Positions 60,885-64,000 of a DNA stretch of 64,000 bases are shown one piece after another. Below the pieces are notes generated by a model. The model worked only from the letters and a program-made list of their open reading frames with translations, did no database searches and had not been told where the DNA came from. The stretch covers positions 992,001-1,056,000 of the forward strand of contig OZ237749.1 in NCBI GenBank assembly GCA_965178125.1, read 5' to 3'. Position 1 is the first letter of the stretch. The number at the start of each line of letters is the position of its first letter. Source of the DNA: Bilabrum cf. latius (lineage: Eukaryota > Bigyra: Bicosoecida > Bigyra > Bicosoecida). Both the position numbers and the translations under genes were made by a program.

Positions 60885-62184
60885 ATGGGGTGTGGGAGCA
60901 GCGCCCAGGTTGAAATTGATGATCACGAAGAGGAGCTTGTAGAGCTGAAAATCCTCGCGACAGGTACGATCGTTGCGGTTGAGATCGTGATGACTTCACG
61001 TCGGTTTCACTGCACCTACAGAGCCCGCGCTTGGTTTGCTTCTTGCCGCAGGTCCGTCCGTATGGAGGAGCGAGGTGTGCTCGTTTATGGTTTTGGATAA
61101 GGCGGAGGGGGCCCAGCCTCTGGATAGGGTCCGCACGGAGGTGGGTGGCCGTCTTTTCAGTTTTTCTGGACATCCCCGATTGTCGACCATTTTCTGGGAT
61201 GCCCCTGCGCGAGACCCGAAAATGCTGCCACCAGTTACAACCTCGCAAGTTGGTGCACTTGTCGTTGCTGTTGATGCAGAGCTTGAGCCGGCAGCTGATG
61301 CCCGCACCCTGAACTGCGACCTTGCTCTTGCCGAGCAGCTCAAGAGCGCGGGGGACGCCGTGGACCACGTCCGTGCAGTGCGCGAGAGGGAGGAGCTAGG
61401 GAATGACGAAAAGTTGAGCGTGGACGCAGACGCATTCGGCACCGAGGCAGCGTCCTGCCCGCTGCAGGTGCTGCTTCTCGTAAACCACTCGGACATGGTC
61501 GCAGCCCAGGCAGCCAGCAAGCGAGCGATCGAGGCAGCATCGCAGCAGCAGGACGCAGAGCTAGCCGGAAATGATGGTATCTCAGGGTCTGGTGGGGCCA
61601 GGAACGGAAACGAGCTGGTGGAGGAGGCGGCGAAGGCAGTTCGGTCCGCCGGTGTGGTGGCCCAGGCCGCCTAGGTGTGGAGGCAGGAGCTGGACGTGGG
61701 GGGGACCGTGACTGTGCGGCACGTGTGTGTGAGGGACCGCTGGGGCCTGCAGGACGCCATGCGGGACGTATTCAAGCGCGTGCTGTTCCGGGTTGAGGCT
61801 GCTCGTAGAGAGAAGGAGAAGGAGAGGGCGAAGGGCACAGGGGGAGGCAGGGCCGCAGGTGGTGGCACTGGCACTGGCACTGGCACTGGCACTGGCGGTC
61901 GGCAGCAGGAGTCCAAAGAGCTTTCCCACGCCGATGCAGTGGGCATACGGAACAGGAGCGGGGACGCCCATGCCGCCACTGGCATGGGCATGGGAGTGGG
62001 TGCAGAGCGCAGTGCAAGTCCCCCCGGAGGCGGCCCGTCGCCCTCGAGCTCCTCCCACAGGGCCTCCCCCTCGCTCAGGACGCCGTCTGCGGTAGCACTG
62101 GGGGACGGGCGCATTCGGCTGGACGATGCGATGGCCACTGGGGGAGCAGGGCCAGATCCGGATGTCGGTAAGGGCAGGTCTTGA
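60885..62184 (+). CDS. Divergent Arf/SRbeta-like GTPase with lost P-loop, N-myristoylation signal (403 aa)
   Basis: Exons 60885-60963 and 61052-62184; stop TGA. Starts MGCGSSAQVEIDDH, a good N-myristoylation and palmitoylation signal (Gly2, Cys3). The order of strands resembles a small GTPase: VELKILATGPSVWRSEV (where a P-loop GxxxxGKS would be, but GKS is absent), RLFSFSGHPRLSTIFWDAPA (switch-II-like W-D-x-x), VGALVVAVDAE, and LQVLLLVNHSDM (compare NKxD). TAG at 61672-61674 is read as Gln. A Gly/Thr dipeptide repeat and a Ser/Gly-rich region fill the C-terminal third. If the fold is right, this is a membrane-attached pseudo-GTPase; the homology is tentative and no nucleotide binding is predicted. 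Confidence 0.65.
60964..61051 (+). other. Intron, 88 bp, phase 1 (GTPase-like gene)
   Basis: Donor GCGACAG|GTACGATC, acceptor CTTGCCGCAG|GTCCGTC. Connects ILATG to PSVWRSEVCSF; without it the first frame stops soon after. Confidence 0.75.
61863..61894 (+). repeat. GGCACT hexanucleotide run (Gly-Thr repeat)
   Basis: Five tandem GGCACT units coding for alternating Gly-Thr in the C-terminal part of the GTPase-like protein. Confidence 0.88.
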
Positions 62185-62743
62185 ACGCAAATACCATTCA
62201 TCGGATCCTCAAATTCCACGGATGCTCGCAACGGAACATATCATCTGTTCTAAAATCAATTGCACTCAACCAAAAGAAGAGACCGCATACAAGAACATTT
62301 CGGGCCAGCCCCTCATCTGGTTGCCCAGCTGCATGAACAGGCGCCGGCTCTGCGACGCAGACACGTGGCTGCTGGGAAATCACCCAGTCTCCGCCCCACT
62401 CCTGTTTACAGAGGAGGCATGGGCGTCATCGACAAGCAGTCCGTTGGCTCGATCGCACCGACCGGTGGAGAACACCGACTGAACCAAGCAAGACATTCCA
62501 GCGCTCCCACAGCGACATCCACATGGACGCCCAGCTGGCGCTAGGATTCACAAGGCTCCTTGCGGCCGTCCATGCTGCGTCTCCTGCTGCGCCTCTCTCT
62601 GGTCACTCCCCGGCTCCTCAGAGGAGTCCTCCATGCCGCCCCACGAACTCAAATACGAACACCTGCCGACACAGACAGAGACGGTCGCTGAAATCAGCAT
62701 CACGAACTCCATTTCCCGACATTTCCCCACACGTTGCTACCTA
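62185..62743. other. 559 bp convergent gap, no confident gene
   Basis: The largest intergenic gap in this part of the window. A minus-strand frame (62548-62712) starts MEFVMLISATVSVCVGRC, like a signal peptide, and ends at TGA after an acidic stretch; it is short and unsupported. A plus-strand frame from about 62260 to a TGA near 62690 (one TAG) is also open but featureless. Neither is called. Confidence 0.4.
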
Positions 62744-64000
62744 TCAGTGCCACCATCGAGATATCTCGCTCCCACTGTCCTTGCCATCATATCCCATTAG
62801 CTTTGGCTCTCCGTCATGGATCTCCAGAGCCACCGCCCACACGTCGTCATGGTCCCACAACGACTCACCATGCTTGTCAACGACGTGCAGCACCCCTCTC
62901 ACGTCAAAGATCAGCGTGTACGGCCCCTCTCCCTCCCCGTACGTCCCGGTGTGCCAAACAGACTCCCCGTGCTTGTACAGCACCAGGTTGCCATCTCTCT
63001 GCATCTCCAGCCGCACACCGCTATCCACATGCGACCGAAGCGACTGGCCCTGGAGCAGCCGCTCACCGGGGAACATGGTTATGTGAACACCACCATGCTT
63101 CTTCGGCAGAACCTCCTCACAGTCCTAGTGGGCCTTCGGGTCGCACAACACGTCTCCTGGCTGGTAGTTGAGGCCGTCGAGGTCCGAGTTCCAGGTGCCG
63201 TAAAAATCCCAAGCCCCTATGCTGTTGAAGTTGTTCGTCCTGGTTGCCCAGATCCACTCCCCTGTGTGCCGGTACAGCACCACATTTCCATCAGACTACA
63301 CATCAAGCCTGTCAACAGGCCGTTTGGTGGAGCCCTCGATCCTCCACTTGACGTCCAGCTTGTTCTCGCCAAGGACCATGAGATCACCGTCCCCATCAAG
63401 AAGCAACGTGTGCGGCTGGTTCACCCCGTCGACGTGGTACTTGTCGCTGTCGTCGCTGCTGTCCCACAACGCCACGGTCTTGCGGTCACTAAATCCCCAC
63501 GGGTCGTAAGTCTCGTACAGAACGAGGTTGCCGTCGCTCTACATGCGCAGGTCCATGTCGTGCCAGTCACCGTCGTCGTCCGTGATGCCGTGCCTCCTGA
63601 GCGCGAACGGTGAGGCGATGCCCTGCCCCCTGCGTAGGTTGTCGTTCACGTCCTGCGATCGTATATCGCACTGCTCCATGTTGGTATTACTGCAGTCGTC
63701 TCGAGAGCGTGTACTGCTGGCACCGACACCAACTTGCAGCAGCGCGTCTGCCACCTAGTCCTGCTATGGACCAAACACCTTTCGCAAGGACTTCAGGGTC
63801 AGCTTCTTGGTGATCGTGTTCCTAGACTTGCGCAGCAACTTCATGCCCAGCTTTGACGCAAGGGTCTTGACCACGTCAATACCAGCCACCCGCTGCTTCT
63901 TAGCACGCTTGATGATTGACTTGAGAACATCTTCCTGGACGCCTCCAGCGTTTTTGAGCTGAGACACCAACTCTTGCTGCTGCTACTTCCCAAGACCCTC
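62744..64000 (-). CDS. Bulb-type (B-type) mannose lectin-like protein (5' end outside window)
   Basis: Frame open from the right edge to TGA 62744-62746. The visible N-terminal part is basic and helical (VLKSIIKRAKKQRVAGIDVV; KLTLKSLRKVFGP). The rest contains at least three beta-prism modules: LRM-TAG-SDGNLVLYET, LDV-TAG-SDGNVVLYRH with EWIWATRT, and LEMQRDGNLVLYKHGESVW with WDHDDVWAV. The mannose-binding motif QxDxNxVxY has TAG (63539-63541 and 63296-63298) at its first Gln in two modules and CAG in the third, a direct demonstration that UAG is Gln. The motif is otherwise intact, so sugar binding is likely. Further TAGs lie near 63126, 63756, 63764 and 63986. Secretion cannot be judged without the N-terminus. 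Confidence 0.88.

Noticed and set aside
60592-61368. Minus-strand frame of 258 codons across the small membrane gene and the GTPase-like gene
   Set aside because: Overlaps two better-supported genes on both strands and shows no domain or start context.

Overview
This 64 kb window is nuclear DNA from a GC-rich, gene-dense, intron-poor microbial eukaryote. Evidence is spliceosomal GT-AG introns, Aurora kinases, an IP3-receptor-type calcium channel, Urm1, FERM, WW, TM2 and J-domain proteins. The decisive feature is the genetic code. In-frame TAG codons run through almost every gene and sit where Gln is expected: Gln31 of an embedded ubiquitin-like domain, the first Gln of the mannose-lectin QxDxNxVxY motif (twice), the T-Q-W position of WW repeats, and a conserved Gln of the IP3R RIH-associated domain. 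Genes end at TGA (16 cases) or TAA (3 cases). The code is therefore UAG = Gln with UGA and UAA as stops. A standard-code annotation would break most of these genes into many pieces. I cannot name the lineage; UAG-only reassignment to Gln is rare in nuclear genomes.

Layout, left to right. 1-2.8 kb: two Aurora-type kinases, head to head. 3.0-6.1 kb (-): an RGG-rich C2HC zinc-finger protein sharing a 170 bp promoter gap with 6.3-17.9 kb (+), a single-exon 3,871-codon IP3R/RyR-family channel that carries two Cache sensor modules. 18.2-19.5 kb (-): secreted GH56 hyaluronidase-like protein. 19.6-23.7 kb (-): an unknown protein and a LENG1-like protein. 23.9-32.9 kb (-): one 3,012-aa protein with an internal ubiquitin-like domain and a C-terminal TKL-like kinase. 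33.1-36.5 kb (-): a protein built from 26 near-identical 33-aa repeats. 36.9-40.9 kb (-): NHL-type protein. 41.1-43.5 kb (-): CTP synthase. 44.0-50.6 kb (+): 2,161-aa charged protein. 50.7-52.2 kb (-): ketohexokinase-like sugar kinase. 52.3-54.6 kb (-): FERM protein with three WW modules. 54.8-55.7 kb (-): unresolved gene. 55.8-59.7 kb (+): two tandem DNAJC22-like TM2/J-domain proteins. 59.9-60.4 kb (+): Urm1. 60.5-60.7 kb (-): small membrane protein. 60.9-62.2 kb (+): divergent GTPase-like protein. 62.7-64.0 kb (-): B-type lectin, running off the right edge.

Intergenic gaps are mostly 80-500 bp. Ten introns (88-234 bp) were placed, all near the 5' ends of their genes, while the largest genes are single open exons. 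There is no sign of operons, CRISPR, rRNA or tRNA genes. Several genes fit a motile or ciliated cell with calcium signalling and a mitotic spindle (Aurora, IP3R-like channel, possible axonemal repeat protein, C2HC zinc fingers), but that link is inference.
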